Below are positions 25,346 through 33,557 of a stretch of 64,000 bases of DNA, piece by piece. The notes below the pieces were generated by a model. That model searched no databases. It was given only the letters and a program-made list of their open reading frames with translations, and had not been told where the DNA came from. The translations under genes and the position numbers were made by a program. The stretch lies in the NCBI RefSeq assembly GCF_900100795.1, contig NZ_FNCO01000002.1:434001-498000 (forward strand), in the 5' to 3' direction. The DNA is from Pseudomonas abietaniphila (GTDB lineage: Bacteria > Pseudomonadota > Gammaproteobacteria > Pseudomonadales > Pseudomonadaceae). The stretch's first letter is position 1. The number at the start of each line of letters is the position of its first letter.

Positions 25346-25951
25346 TTAGAGGAATACCGCCAGGTTCGGGGTCCCCAATACGGCCTGATCGAGAATGACT
25401 TCACGTCGGGCGAGCTTGAAACTGTCGCCATCCACACGCAGCAGATCGCGCCGCTCCCCGCTTATGATGTCGACGTGGTGATCCTTGAAGCGGCTCCGGG
25501 TGAGGAGCAGATAGCTCGTCACGATGAACTCGTCCGGCTTCTCGGTTTCCTCGACGAACACGTTGGTGACCAGCCGCCGCGTGCGCGACGGCGGGTCTTC
25601 GGCCCAGGCGCTTTTACCGGACAGACGCAGTATGCGACCCATGATGGATCGATAGTCGTCGTGGTAGTGCTGCACGCTGCGAACGATGGTGGTGGAAAGT
25701 TCAGCGGCCGTACGGGTATGGCGCAGCGGTACGGTGTAGATGAGGTCCGTCGCCAGGCGCGCGGCCCAGTCCTGCAGGCGGATCTGGTCCAGCAGCGTCG
25801 CTTCTTCATAAAGAAACGTGACCACTTCGTTGTAAACAGGCGAGCCGACAGGCACTCGCTTGATACCCAGCGGCGAGCCGGGTTGCACATGGTCGGCGCC
25901 GCGCTGCTGGACGTCGACCCGCGGTTTTTCCGCCAATTGAGTGTCAGACAT
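25346..25951 (-). CDS. ditA2: Ring-hydroxylating dioxygenase beta subunit (DitA2)
   Basis: 201 residues of the small, structural subunit of Rieske oxygenases (cone-shaped NTF2-like fold). Typical segments are EVVTFLYEEATLLDQIRLQDWAARLATDLIYTVPLR, RSVQHYHDDYRSIMGRILRL and RTRRLVTNVFVEE. It has no cofactor and stabilises the alpha3-beta3 assembly. It follows ditA1 by 50 bases and has its own CA motif and a GGGG-type ribosome binding site. Its product pairs with DitA1 in the dioxygenase that attacks the aromatic ring C of 7-oxodehydroabietate. Confidence 0.92.
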   Translation of the reverse strand: MSDTQLAEKPRVDVQQRGADHVQPGSPLGIKRVPVGSPVYNEVVTFLYEEATLLDQIRLQDWAARLATDLIYTVPLRHTRTAAELSTTIVRSVQHYHDDYRSIMGRILRLSGKSAWAEDPPSRTRRLVTNVFVEETEKPDEFIVTSYLLLTRSRFKDHHVDIISGERRDLLRVDGDSFKLARREVILDQAVLGTPNLAVFL

Positions 25952-25968
25952 GAATGTATCCCCGAATC

Positions 25969-25976
25969 TTATTGTT
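25969..25976 (-). promoter_or_regulatory. CA motif before ditA2
   Basis: Sense AACAATAA inside CAACAACAATAAGA, 17 bases before the ATG at 25951 and ahead of CGGGG. It fits AANAANAA. Confidence 0.55.
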
Positions 25977-26001
25977 GTTGAATCACGGAACGCGAACGCC
26001 G

Positions 26002-27411
26002 TTACTGATCTTCACCGACAGGCGCGGTCATCAACTCATGCCAGTACAGCCACCAGTGCCACTGGGTGTCGTCCTTGGTAAAACCTTCATTGACAATTCC
26101 GGGGCCGGGCCAACCTTCCGGGGCGCCGGTTTCGAACACCGCCTGATACTTGAGCGTGCTCTTGCGGCCCATCGCGCCCTTGGCAGCCAGCGTCATGTGC
26201 GGCCAAGTGTCAGAGTCATCCTGCTCGACCATCCCGGAGGTGCCGAACAGCTGAATGGTCTGCTTGAGCATCTTCTCGCGCAGCTCGGGAGAGGCGTCCT
26301 TCTCGGCAAAGATCCAGTTCACGAACTCCAGCTTGTCCGGTCCTTGTGGCACATAGGCATGCAAGGTCATGGAGCCGACCACCGTGCCGTCTGGCTGGGG
26401 AATGTAGACGAAGCCAAAGAGAATGTTGGGGAACATCCCGCCCACTTGAGGCGGCATGCTGGTAAGCACTTTGAGCTGATCTTCGCTGAGGTTGCGCGCC
26501 AATTGCTCGACCATGTCAGCGGTCATGCCCGCCGGTGGCAGGGCCTGAAGTTTTTCTTCGACGGTCAGCGATTCGGGGTCCAGGCCGGTCAGACGCTTGA
26601 TCTTGCGCGCCAGGTCGATGCAGCGCAGCGCATGGCCGTGAGGCGAACTGATCTCCACGCCATACATTTCGGGACTCAGGTCGGCACTCTGTCCGTTTTC
26701 GTCCTTTTTCGCATAGTTGCCGACTTCGCCCAACCAGCGGTGAAGCGTCAGCGTGTGGAAGCCATCGGCGGCAGATTGTTCACCCGCCGTCTTCCAGTTG
26801 GCATTGACGATGAAGCGTTGCGGCGGGCCCAACACCTCCATACCTTTGTCCGATCGCAGGAACAGCATGTCGTAATACCACTTGGCGTCGCCCAGAAACT
26901 CGTCGAACGTCGGGCCGTCAACGTTCCACGTGGCGAATACCAGGCCGCCGTACAGGGTAACCCTGGCTTTTCTCAGACCCAGCTGTTCTTTGGGCAGCAT
27001 CTTGCCGTGCATGCACTCGCGATCGACTGGCGAGCCGATGAAGTCACCGTTGGGACGGAATGCCCAGCCGTGGTAGATGCATTTATGGATCTGGGTGTTG
27101 CCGCAATCGGCGGTACTGATGCGCATGCCACGGTGCGGGCAGACGTTGAGGGTGACGTGGACTTCGCCTTCCTTGTCGCGGGCGACGATGACCGAGTCCG
27201 AACCCAGGTCCCGGACCATGAAGTCTCCGGAGTTGGGGATTTCCGATTCGTGCCCGAGAAGAACCCAGATCTTGCCGAAGATCTTCTCCATTTCAATTTC
27301 GTAGATCTCGCGGTCAGACAGCACACGCATCTGCACTTCGCGAGTCGAGGGATAGATAAGGTCAGCGACCTTGGTTCCATCGGACAGTACGGGGCTTGTT
27401 CTTGTTAGCAT
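26002..27411 (-). CDS. ditA1: Rieske ring-hydroxylating dioxygenase alpha subunit (DitA1)
   Basis: 469 residues. Rieske centre: Cys91-x-His93 and Cys111-x2-His114 (CPHRGM, CIYHGW). Catalytic iron: Asp216-x2-His219-x4-His224, with a late Asp in VEQDDSDTW (~398) as the third ligand. All residues are intact. In BKME-9 DitA hydroxylates 7-oxodehydroabietic acid at C11/C12 and its loss blocks growth on abietanes. The ferredoxin gene ditA3 is ~9 kb away, as I remember for BKME-9. GGAGG stands 6 bases before the ATG; a 28-base element ends 44 bases upstream. Confidence 0.95.
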   Translation of the reverse strand: MLTRTSPVLSDGTKVADLIYPSTREVQMRVLSDREIYEIEMEKIFGKIWVLLGHESEIPNSGDFMVRDLGSDSVIVARDKEGEVHVTLNVCPHRGMRISTADCGNTQIHKCIYHGWAFRPNGDFIGSPVDRECMHGKMLPKEQLGLRKARVTLYGGLVFATWNVDGPTFDEFLGDAKWYYDMLFLRSDKGMEVLGPPQRFIVNANWKTAGEQSAADGFHTLTLHRWLGEVGNYAKKDENGQSADLSPEMYGVEISSPHGHALRCIDLARKIKRLTGLDPESLTVEEKLQALPPAGMTADMVEQLARNLSEDQLKVLTSMPPQVGGMFPNILFGFVYIPQPDGTVVGSMTLHAYVPQGPDKLEFVNWIFAEKDASPELREKMLKQTIQLFGTSGMVEQDDSDTWPHMTLAAKGAMGRKSTLKYQAVFETGAPEGWPGPGIVNEGFTKDDTQWHWWLYWHELMTAPVGEDQ

Positions 27412-27455
27412 ATTGGCCTCCAGTTCAGGGTGTCACGGCTACTCCGAGCCGGTTG

Positions 27456-27483
27456 AATATAAGACAGATTCATAAAATATGTA
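27456..27483 (-). promoter_or_regulatory. dit-type 28-base promoter/operator of ditA1 (copy 4)
   Basis: Minus strand: TACATA, CTGTCT ending at position 22, TATATT as -10-like hexamer. It lies between ditA1 and ditH, so ditA1A2 has its own promoter. It shares TACATATTTT and GTCTTATATT with the copy before ditG. Confidence 0.65.
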
Positions 27484-27527
27484 TAGCACTGTCGTTTGTC
27501 TCGCAGACAAATCAATCAGTGAGCCGT

Positions 27528-28523
27528 TCAAACCTGCTGCGCATTGCCCACCTGGGTGCGCAGCACGCCTATTCCGTCGACCTCCAGCTCGACCCGATCT
27601 CCAGGCTTCAGATAGCGCAGTTGCTCCAGGCCGCAGCCGTTGCCGACCGTTCCCGAGCCCAGGAACTCGCCCGGATAGAGCGTCTCGGAGCGTGATATGT
27701 GGGCGATGACGTCTTCGAACCGCCAGCGCATGTCTCGTGTGTTGCCCCTGCCCCACTCCTCACCGTTGACCCTGGCAACCATATTAAGGTCGTAGGGGTC
27801 ACCCAGTTCATCGGCCGTCACCAGGCAGGGGCCCATGATATTCGCTGTGTCGAAGTCCTTGCTCTTGGCCGGGCCAAGCATGCCCGGCATCTCGGCGGCC
27901 TGTGCGTCACGGGCGCTCATGTCATTGAAGATGGTGAATCCGACGATGTGATCGCGAGCGTTGTCCCGGGAAATGTCCTTGCCTTTCTTGCCGATGTAGC
28001 AGCCAAACTCCAGCTCGAAGTCCAGCGCTTTACTGAACGCGGGCCAGAGGAATTCATCATCGGCTCCGATCACGGCGAAGCGATTGCATTTGTAGTAGAT
28101 GGGCTGTCGGTTGAAGGTCTCGATCACCCGCTCGTCGGCGCGGGTATTCATCGCTTTGAGCGTGGCCTCCGGGTCTTCGGTGCGAAGGGCCCGGGCGCGT
28201 CTGGCCGCAGCAAAAGCCTGACGCAGATGCAGCTCGAAACAGGAGCAGTCGCGCATCTGTGGCGGCGGCTGGATCGGCGCACGCAGCCGGACCTCGTTGC
28301 GCGCAATGACGCTGGCTGTCGGGGATTTACGCAACAGCGTGCGCGCCAGTTCCAGCGCCTGCTCGCCCCCTTCCACCAGCTTCAGCACGCTGCTCAGCGC
28401 GGCGCTTTCGCCACCCTGCACCTGACGGTGGGCGGCCTGCAGGTCAACCACCACCTGATCGTTGTCGATCAGCGCGCCGGCACGTTCGATGCCATCGTCC
28501 TGAGTGAAGGTTACCAGCCTCAT
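27528..28523 (-). CDS. ditH: Fumarylacetoacetate hydrolase family protein (DitH)
   Basis: 331 residues, longer than DitM and DitD because of an N-terminal domain (LVTFTQDDGIERAGALIDNDQVV). FAH-fold motifs: the metal ligands in LDFELEFGCYIG, GFTIFNDMSARDAQ and GSGTVGNGCGLEQL. Proteins of this branch hydrolyse or decarboxylate oxo-acids after extradiol cleavage. Its start overlaps the ditG stop as ATGA. DitH is the FAH protein next to ditA1 in the cluster I remember. The substrate is inferred only. Confidence 0.82.
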   Translation of the reverse strand: MRLVTFTQDDGIERAGALIDNDQVVVDLQAAHRQVQGGESAALSSVLKLVEGGEQALELARTLLRKSPTASVIARNEVRLRAPIQPPPQMRDCSCFELHLRQAFAAARRARALRTEDPEATLKAMNTRADERVIETFNRQPIYYKCNRFAVIGADDEFLWPAFSKALDFELEFGCYIGKKGKDISRDNARDHIVGFTIFNDMSARDAQAAEMPGMLGPAKSKDFDTANIMGPCLVTADELGDPYDLNMVARVNGEEWGRGNTRDMRWRFEDVIAHISRSETLYPGEFLGSGTVGNGCGLEQLRYLKPGDRVELEVDGIGVLRTQVGNAQQV

Positions 28524-29254
28524 ACCCGGCCACTCACTGGCAGGCAGGCGCCGGTCACGGCGTCTGCGTCGTCGCAGAGCAGAAAGGCGATGACAGACGC
28601 CAGTTGCGTCGGCCTCACCCAGCGGCTGAAGTCGGCATCAGGCATGTCGGTGCGGTTGGTCGGGGTGTCGATGATGCTGGGCAATACGGCGTTAACCGTG
28701 ATGCCGCGATCCTTGAGTTCTTCGGCCAACGCTTCGGTGAGCCGCGAGACACCGGCCTTGGAGGCCGCATAAGCGCCCATGCCCATTCCTGCCTTGAGGC
28801 TGGCCTGAGCGCCGATATTGACGATCCGCCCGCCATCATGGGCCAGCAGATGCTCAAGCACCGCCTGCGAAGCGATGACGGCGGTACGCAGGTTCATTTG
28901 GTAAAGGTGGTCCCAGGTCGCCAGGCTTCCGCTCTCCAGCGTTTCCCAGGCGAAACCGCCGGCGACATTCACTAGGCCGTCGATCCGCCCGAAGTGTTCG
29001 GCCACTTGCGCAAACGCCGAGCGGGCCGATTCGACAGAAGTCAGGTCGACACCTCCCAGCGCAAGCACGTTGGCGTCGTCGCTGACCCTGGTCTGAGACG
29101 TCTCGGCCCGATCCAGCAGCGCGACACGGGCACCGCGGCCACTTAAATACTGACCGAGCGCTGTCCCGAGAACCCCGAATCCACCGGTTACAACGATCAC
29201 TCTGGCTTGCAAGGGTGAGTCTTCAAGCGCCTGGTCCTGGCGAGAACTGGACAT
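28520..29254 (-). CDS. ditG: Short-chain dehydrogenase/reductase (DitG)
   Basis: 244 residues. VIVVTGGFGVLGTALGQYLSGRGARV, LVNVAGGFAWETLE, and YAASK with an upstream Ser region (NIGAQAS) give an SDR with Tyr-x3-Lys intact; the Gly pattern of the N-terminus is TGGFGVLG. It is coupled to ditH. The leader has a CA motif followed by AGAGGAAA, and a 28-base element 60 bases upstream shared with the divergent DUF35-ditF genes. Redox step unknown. Confidence 0.83.
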   Translation of the reverse strand: MSSSRQDQALEDSPLQARVIVVTGGFGVLGTALGQYLSGRGARVALLDRAETSQTRVSDDANVLALGGVDLTSVESARSAFAQVAEHFGRIDGLVNVAGGFAWETLESGSLATWDHLYQMNLRTAVIASQAVLEHLLAHDGGRIVNIGAQASLKAGMGMGAYAASKAGVSRLTEALAEELKDRGITVNAVLPSIIDTPTNRTDMPDADFSRWVRPTQLASVIAFLLCDDADAVTGACLPVSGRV

Positions 29255-29266
29255 CGCGATTTCCTC

Positions 29267-29274
29267 TTATTGTT
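29267..29274 (-). promoter_or_regulatory. CA motif before ditG
   Basis: Sense AACAATAA within CAACAACAATAAGAGG, 12 bases before the ATG at 29254 and touching the ribosome binding site. It fits AANAANAA. Confidence 0.6.
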
Positions 29275-29313
29275 GTTGGGCGCACCCTGGAAGGGTGAGC
29301 TAGGCATGCACAC

Positions 29314-29341
29314 AATATAAGACACTTTTTAAAAATATGTA
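29314..29341 (-). promoter_or_regulatory. dit-type 28-base element of the ditG/DUF35 divergent promoter (copy 5)
   Basis: Minus strand: TACATA, AGTGTCT ending at position 22, TATATT. It is nearly the ditA1 copy. The core ACA-N13-TGT is palindromic, so it can also control the DUF35-ditF pair that starts 62 bases away on the plus strand. Confidence 0.65.
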
Positions 29342-29402
29342 CAGATGATACTGTGCATTGGTTGACTGGAATCAATAAAACCTCATCCGGACTTCCACGC
29401 CC

Positions 29403-29801
29403 ATGCCCAGAAAACTTCCTGCACTGAACGCCGATAACCGTGCCTTCTGGCAAGGTGGCAAAGACGGTCAGTTGCTCATTCACCACTGCGATGCCTGCCG
29501 GCGGTTCTTCCATCCGCCCTCGCCCATCTGTCCGCGCTGCGCCAGCTTCGACGTCAAGCCGCGCGGCGTTTCCGGCAAGGGCTCCGTCGCCAGCTTCACC
29601 GTGAATCATCAGCAGTGGACGCCTGAACTCGACACCCCCTTCGTGGTGGCGATCATCGAGCTGATCGAACAGCCAGGATTGCGCTTCCTCAGCAACGTCA
29701 TCGGTTGTGACCCACTTTCGGTCAGCATCGGCATGCGCGTGCATGTCACATTCGACAACGTCGAGGATGTCTGGCTGCCCCTGTTCGAGAAGGATCAATG
29801 A
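29403..29801 (+). CDS. DUF35 / OB-fold zinc-ribbon protein (DitF partner)
   Basis: 132 residues. N-terminal helix, zinc ribbon HHCDACRRFFHPPSPICPRC (CxxC...CxxC) at ~28-47, then an OB fold (GKGSVASFTVNHQQW). DUF35 proteins bind acyl-CoA and pair with thiolase-like proteins. In mycobacterial steroid side-chain degradation the DUF35 part of ChsH2 activates the retro-aldolase Ltp2. Here its stop overlaps the DitF start by 4 bases, so the same type of complex is likely. Confidence 0.85.
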   Translation: MPRKLPALNADNRAFWQGGKDGQLLIHHCDACRRFFHPPSPICPRCASFDVKPRGVSGKGSVASFTVNHQQWTPELDTPFVVAIIELIEQPGLRFLSNVIGCDPLSVSIGMRVHVTFDNVEDVWLPLFEKDQ

Positions 29802-30991
29802 TGTTCGATCATCGTTACGAGAAAGACGTCGCCATTACCGGTATCGGTCAGTCGGAGGTGGGCCGCCCCTCCAGCAAGTCGGCCATGCGTCTGACACTGG
29901 AGGCGTGTCTTGAAGCCATCGCCGATGCCGGCCTGACCCGTGAGGACATCGACGGTGTCGCCTGCTGGCCCGGTGACAACAACAATGGCGATCCCTTTTC
30001 CCCGGTGGGGCCCAGTGCGCTGAAGAGTGCGCTGGGGCTGAACGTCAACTGGTTTGGCGCCGGCTACGAAGGGCCTGGCCCGTTGGCGGGAGTCATCAAC
30101 GGAGCGATGGCCATCGCCGCAGGCTTGTGTCGACATGTGCTGGTGTTCCGCACCATTACCGAAGCCTCGGCCCGCCAGCACAACAAGCAGGCCGGGGCCT
30201 TGAGTGCAAAAACCCAGGGGCGGGACAGCAGTCATGCCTGGCAATGGTTTACACCGTTTAACGTCCATTCGGGCATCAACCTGATGGCGCTGTATGCGCA
30301 ACGCCACTTCCACGAATATGGCACCCGGCCGGAACAACTGGCACAGATCGCGTTGACCTGTCGAGCCAACGCTCAGCGTAATCCCAAGGCCATCTATCGC
30401 ACGCCCATGACCATGGACGACTACATGGCATCGAGGATGATCTCCTCGCCGCTGCGCATGTTCGACTGTGACGTTCACTGCGATGCCTCCACCGCCATTG
30501 TGCTGTCTCGTCGGGACGTCGCCAAAGATACGCGGCATCAGCCGATCCGTATCGAGGCAATGGGGGCGGCGCTCGATCAGCCTTGGTCGTGGGACCAGAT
30601 CTCGTTGACACAAATGGCGGCGTTCGACGTGGGCCGCATGATGTGGGCGCGCACCGACTACACGCCGTCTGATGTCGGTTCGGCACAGCTTTACGATGGG
30701 TTTTCGATCCTGACGATGATCTGGCTGGAAGCCTTGGGCCTGTGCTCGACCGGGCAAAGTGGTGCATTCGTCGAAGGTGGGGAGCGTATTGCATTGACCG
30801 GCCAGTTACCGATCAACACCAATGGCGGGCAATTGTCCGGCGGCCGGACCCACGGGCTGGGTTATGTGCATGAAGCGTGTCTGCAGCTTTGGGGGCGCGC
30901 CGAGGGTCGTCAGACCCGGCCTCACACCGTCGCCGCCGTTGCCGCAGGAGGGGGCCCGTTGGGAGGCAGCCTCCTGCTGGCCAGGGACTGA
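29798..30991 (+). CDS. ditF: Thiolase-like / SCP-x-type lipid-transfer protein (DitF), probable retro-aldolase
   Basis: 397 residues with the thiolase fold, but the nucleophilic Cys region (GAGYEGPGPLAGV) has no cysteine, so Claisen thiolysis is unlikely. The motif VGSAQLYDGFSILTMIWLEALG carries the Tyr seen in Ltp2-type enzymes, and NTNGGQLSGGRTHGLGYVHEA is typical of the SCP-x/lipid-transfer branch. With its coupled DUF35 partner it resembles the Ltp2-ChsH2 retro-aldolase. In BKME-9 ditF is part of the dit cluster. C-C cleavage of a 3-hydroxyacyl-CoA is an inference. Confidence 0.85.
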   Translation: MMFDHRYEKDVAITGIGQSEVGRPSSKSAMRLTLEACLEAIADAGLTREDIDGVACWPGDNNNGDPFSPVGPSALKSALGLNVNWFGAGYEGPGPLAGVINGAMAIAAGLCRHVLVFRTITEASARQHNKQAGALSAKTQGRDSSHAWQWFTPFNVHSGINLMALYAQRHFHEYGTRPEQLAQIALTCRANAQRNPKAIYRTPMTMDDYMASRMISSPLRMFDCDVHCDASTAIVLSRRDVAKDTRHQPIRIEAMGAALDQPWSWDQISLTQMAAFDVGRMMWARTDYTPSDVGSAQLYDGFSILTMIWLEALGLCSTGQSGAFVEGGERIALTGQLPINTNGGQLSGGRTHGLGYVHEACLQLWGRAEGRQTRPHTVAAVAAGGGPLGGSLLLARD

Positions 30992-31012
30992 GCAACAGGC
31001 TGGGCAGAGTGC

Positions 31013-31834
31013 TTAAAACAGCACCTTGCTCAGCTCTGCGCAGAACGTCACGAGGGTCCGGCCGATTTCCTCGATTCCTTCTTCATCGCGCTGGCCTCTG
31101 AACAGCACAGCCGATACCGTAAAGTCTATGTTGCCGGACGGGGAAAACACTGGCGCCGCAATGGCCAAGATGCCGATGGAAAAGTAGCCATCATCCACCG
31201 CCCAGCCCCGCTCGGCCGCAAGCGCCACATCCTGGCGATAGACCTTGAGCGGCAAAGGGCGCGCCCACCGAATGGCCTCGAAATCGTCCCTGATTTTTTC
31301 CTCATCCAGATCCATCCGGGTGGCGAACAGCCGCCCGCTTGCCCCCATCAGAATCGGCAAGCGTTGCCCTTCGGCCATGTCGATGCGTACGTCGGTGGGG
31401 CTCGCGGCAGAGCTGACAATCACAATGCGATCAGGGCCCATGCGGCGCCACAGGGTCACCGTGACGCGCAAACGGGCAGCCAGTTCCTGCAGCAATGGTT
31501 TGGCGAACTCGACTCGCTGGCCCTGAGTCACCAATTGTTCGACCAATCGCGCAAGGCCGAGCCCTGCGGAATACCGTTTGGACAGTGGATTGAAATCCAC
31601 CACGTCTTCCATGACCAGGGTGCGCAAGATGTTGAAGCAGGTGCTGGGATTGATACCCAGAACTCTCGCCAGATCCACCGAGCGCTCCGGAGTGCCGGCC
31701 TGGCTCAGATGACGAAGGATGCGGATAGCATTCGAAACCGGCTTGACGCTGACCGCGCCTTTCTGGACGTCGGTGGTGGTTTCAGCCGTGTCAGGACGTT
31801 GTGGAGCATTGCTGTCGGTCTGGGTACGAGGCAT
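31013..31834 (-). CDS. ditR: IclR-family regulator (DitR)
   Basis: 273 residues. N-terminal winged HTH after a ~30-residue polar tail: SNAIRILRHLSQAGTPERSVDLARVLGINPSTCFNILRTLVMEDVV, then the GAF-like effector domain (RVTVTLWRRMGPDRIVIVSSAASPTDVRIDM). In BKME-9 DitR is an inducer-dependent activator of ditA3, not strictly essential. The palindrome GTATTAAA-AG-TTTAATAC at 31887-31904, 53 bases upstream, is a likely autoregulatory site. The gene is last in the transcript running from ditA3. Confidence 0.9.
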   Translation of the reverse strand: MPRTQTDSNAPQRPDTAETTTDVQKGAVSVKPVSNAIRILRHLSQAGTPERSVDLARVLGINPSTCFNILRTLVMEDVVDFNPLSKRYSAGLGLARLVEQLVTQGQRVEFAKPLLQELAARLRVTVTLWRRMGPDRIVIVSSAASPTDVRIDMAEGQRLPILMGASGRLFATRMDLDEEKIRDDFEAIRWARPLPLKVYRQDVALAAERGWAVDDGYFSIGILAIAAPVFSPSGNIDFTVSAVLFRGQRDEEGIEEIGRTLVTFCAELSKVLF

Positions 31835-31886
31835 CTTGAATACCGGGTGATCGGGCGATGCGGCATTCTAGCCTGAGAACGACAGC

Positions 31887-31904
31887 GTATTAAAAGTTTA
31901 ATAC
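31887..31904. promoter_or_regulatory. Perfect 18-bp palindrome upstream of ditR
   Basis: GTATTAAA, AG, TTTAATAC: 8-bp arms without mismatch, between the ditE stop and the ditR start. IclR regulators often bind such AT-rich palindromes in their own promoters. Confidence 0.6.
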
Positions 31905-31913
31905 TGAAACCAC

Positions 31914-33557
31914 TCAGTTATTTTCCGGGGCACCGGCGAGTGGCTGATGAATGTAGCGCCTCGATATCTGCGCGTCACAACGCATGCCACTCAAGCGGGC
32001 CTCCAGAAGCTGATCTGCCTGCGTGGTTCGCGACTGCTGACGTAGGTAGTCCAGCCACGACTCGACGATGAAACGCTCTACATAATGGCCGTCTTCGTCG
32101 AGGTCGTGATAAAGCCGCCAATTCTTCGCTCCGTTGCGACGCCTGGACTGGCCAACCGCGTAGGCAACCGCGATGAAGTTGGCGCGGTCTTCCGGGGCGA
32201 CCCGGTACGCCAGTTCAATTGAGACCGGGCCGGGGCCAGGGTTCAACTGCTCGGGTACCAATAATCGGTCTGTCGGCTGAATCGCGCTGGCGTAATCGGC
32301 CTCTTGCCCCAGTTCCAGGCGACCGCTGCGAGTCAGAATCAGACCAACCCCAAGTGTCACCGCTGCCAGCACCAGGCTGTTCTGCAAGCCCAGGTACTCG
32401 GCGAGTGTTCCCCAGATAGCGCCGCCGATAGCCATTGCCCCCATCAGCATCAGCAGGTAGACCGACGCGACCCGGGCGCGTACCCAGTTCGCCGCGCAGG
32501 TTTGTACCACTGTTGAAATCGTCGCGTTGACGGCCATCCAGGACATCCCGGCGATCATCAACGTTCCACAGACCGCCCACCGGCTGTGGGACAGCGCGGC
32601 TACCAGCGTGGCAAGCGCGAATCCCGCAGTGCCTGCGATGATCAGAACACGCAGGGGAAAGCGGCGGTACATGGCCGTGAGATTCAAAGCCCCGGCCACC
32701 GCACCGGCGCCCAGAAAACCCATCAACAGGCCGTAGCCTCCGGCGTCCATTCCCAACTCGTGCTTGGCCACCAATGGCAGCAGCGCCCACAGCGCGCTGG
32801 CACTCAGCGTGAAGATGAAGACCTGTTTCAATGCGCTGACCAGCACCGCGGAATGCCGTATGTAACGCACGCCACTGCGCAGGCCTGCGGCAAAATTTTC
32901 CGCTGGCAGGGCGTGAGGCGTCTGACGAGGGGTGAATGCGGCGACCAGCACGATGACCAGCGCCAGGCACACCGTGATGATCACGAACACCGAGGCGGCA
33001 TTCCAATAGGCGATCAACCCGCCAGCCAGCGCCGGGCCCAGCGCGCGGGCGGCATTGGTGGAAATACCGTTCAGGGAAATCGCCGCCGGAACCTGATCCC
33101 GCGGCAACACCGAGACGATCGTGACCATCCAGGCTGACATGCTGAGCGCACTGCCGGTGCCCAGCAAAAACGTGAACGCCAGCAATGACCAGTCGCTGAG
33201 CATGTCCAGCGACGACAAGACGCTCAGGGCTGCCGCCGCGATCAGCATGACGCCCTGGGTCATCATCAGCCATTTGCGACGGTCGACCAGATCGGCAATC
33301 ACGCCACCGGGCAATCCGAACAGAAATGCTGGCAGGGAGATTGCCGTCTGCACCAGCGAGACCATCAGCGGTGAGGTCGACAGCAAGGTCATGATCCAGG
33401 CGGCACCGACGGTCTGCATCCAGATCGCCAGATTGACCATGGCGCCACCGCACCACAACCAGCGGAAACTGCGATTGCGTATTGGCGCCCAGGCTGAGGC
33501 CGGCTGGGCGCGGGGTACCGCTGGCTCGTCCGGGCTTAGCCCCGAAAGATCGCTCAT
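31914..33557 (-). CDS. ditE: MFS permease with C-terminal ABM-like domain (DitE)
   Basis: 547 residues. The first ~410 are an MFS_3 (enterobactin-exporter-like) permease: SFRWLWCGGAMVNLAIWMQTVGAAWIMTLLS, LPGGVIADLVDRRKWLM. The last ~110 form a soluble domain, with VSIELAYRVAPEDRANFIAVAYAVGQSRRRNGA and ESWLDYLRQQSRTTQAD, the dimeric alpha/beta-barrel tail found in some MFS_3 proteins. DitE was noted as a permease gene of the BKME-9 cluster. It starts by ATGA overlap with ditD. Uptake or efflux of diterpenoids cannot be decided. Confidence 0.85.
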   Translation of the reverse strand: MSDLSGLSPDEPAVPRAQPASAWAPIRNRSFRWLWCGGAMVNLAIWMQTVGAAWIMTLLSTSPLMVSLVQTAISLPAFLFGLPGGVIADLVDRRKWLMMTQGVMLIAAAALSVLSSLDMLSDWSLLAFTFLLGTGSALSMSAWMVTIVSVLPRDQVPAAISLNGISTNAARALGPALAGGLIAYWNAASVFVIITVCLALVIVLVAAFTPRQTPHALPAENFAAGLRSGVRYIRHSAVLVSALKQVFIFTLSASALWALLPLVAKHELGMDAGGYGLLMGFLGAGAVAGALNLTAMYRRFPLRVLIIAGTAGFALATLVAALSHSRWAVCGTLMIAGMSWMAVNATISTVVQTCAANWVRARVASVYLLMLMGAMAIGGAIWGTLAEYLGLQNSLVLAAVTLGVGLILTRSGRLELGQEADYASAIQPTDRLLVPEQLNPGPGPVSIELAYRVAPEDRANFIAVAYAVGQSRRRNGAKNWRLYHDLDEDGHYVERFIVESWLDYLRQQSRTTQADQLLEARLSGMRCDAQISRRYIHQPLAGAPENN

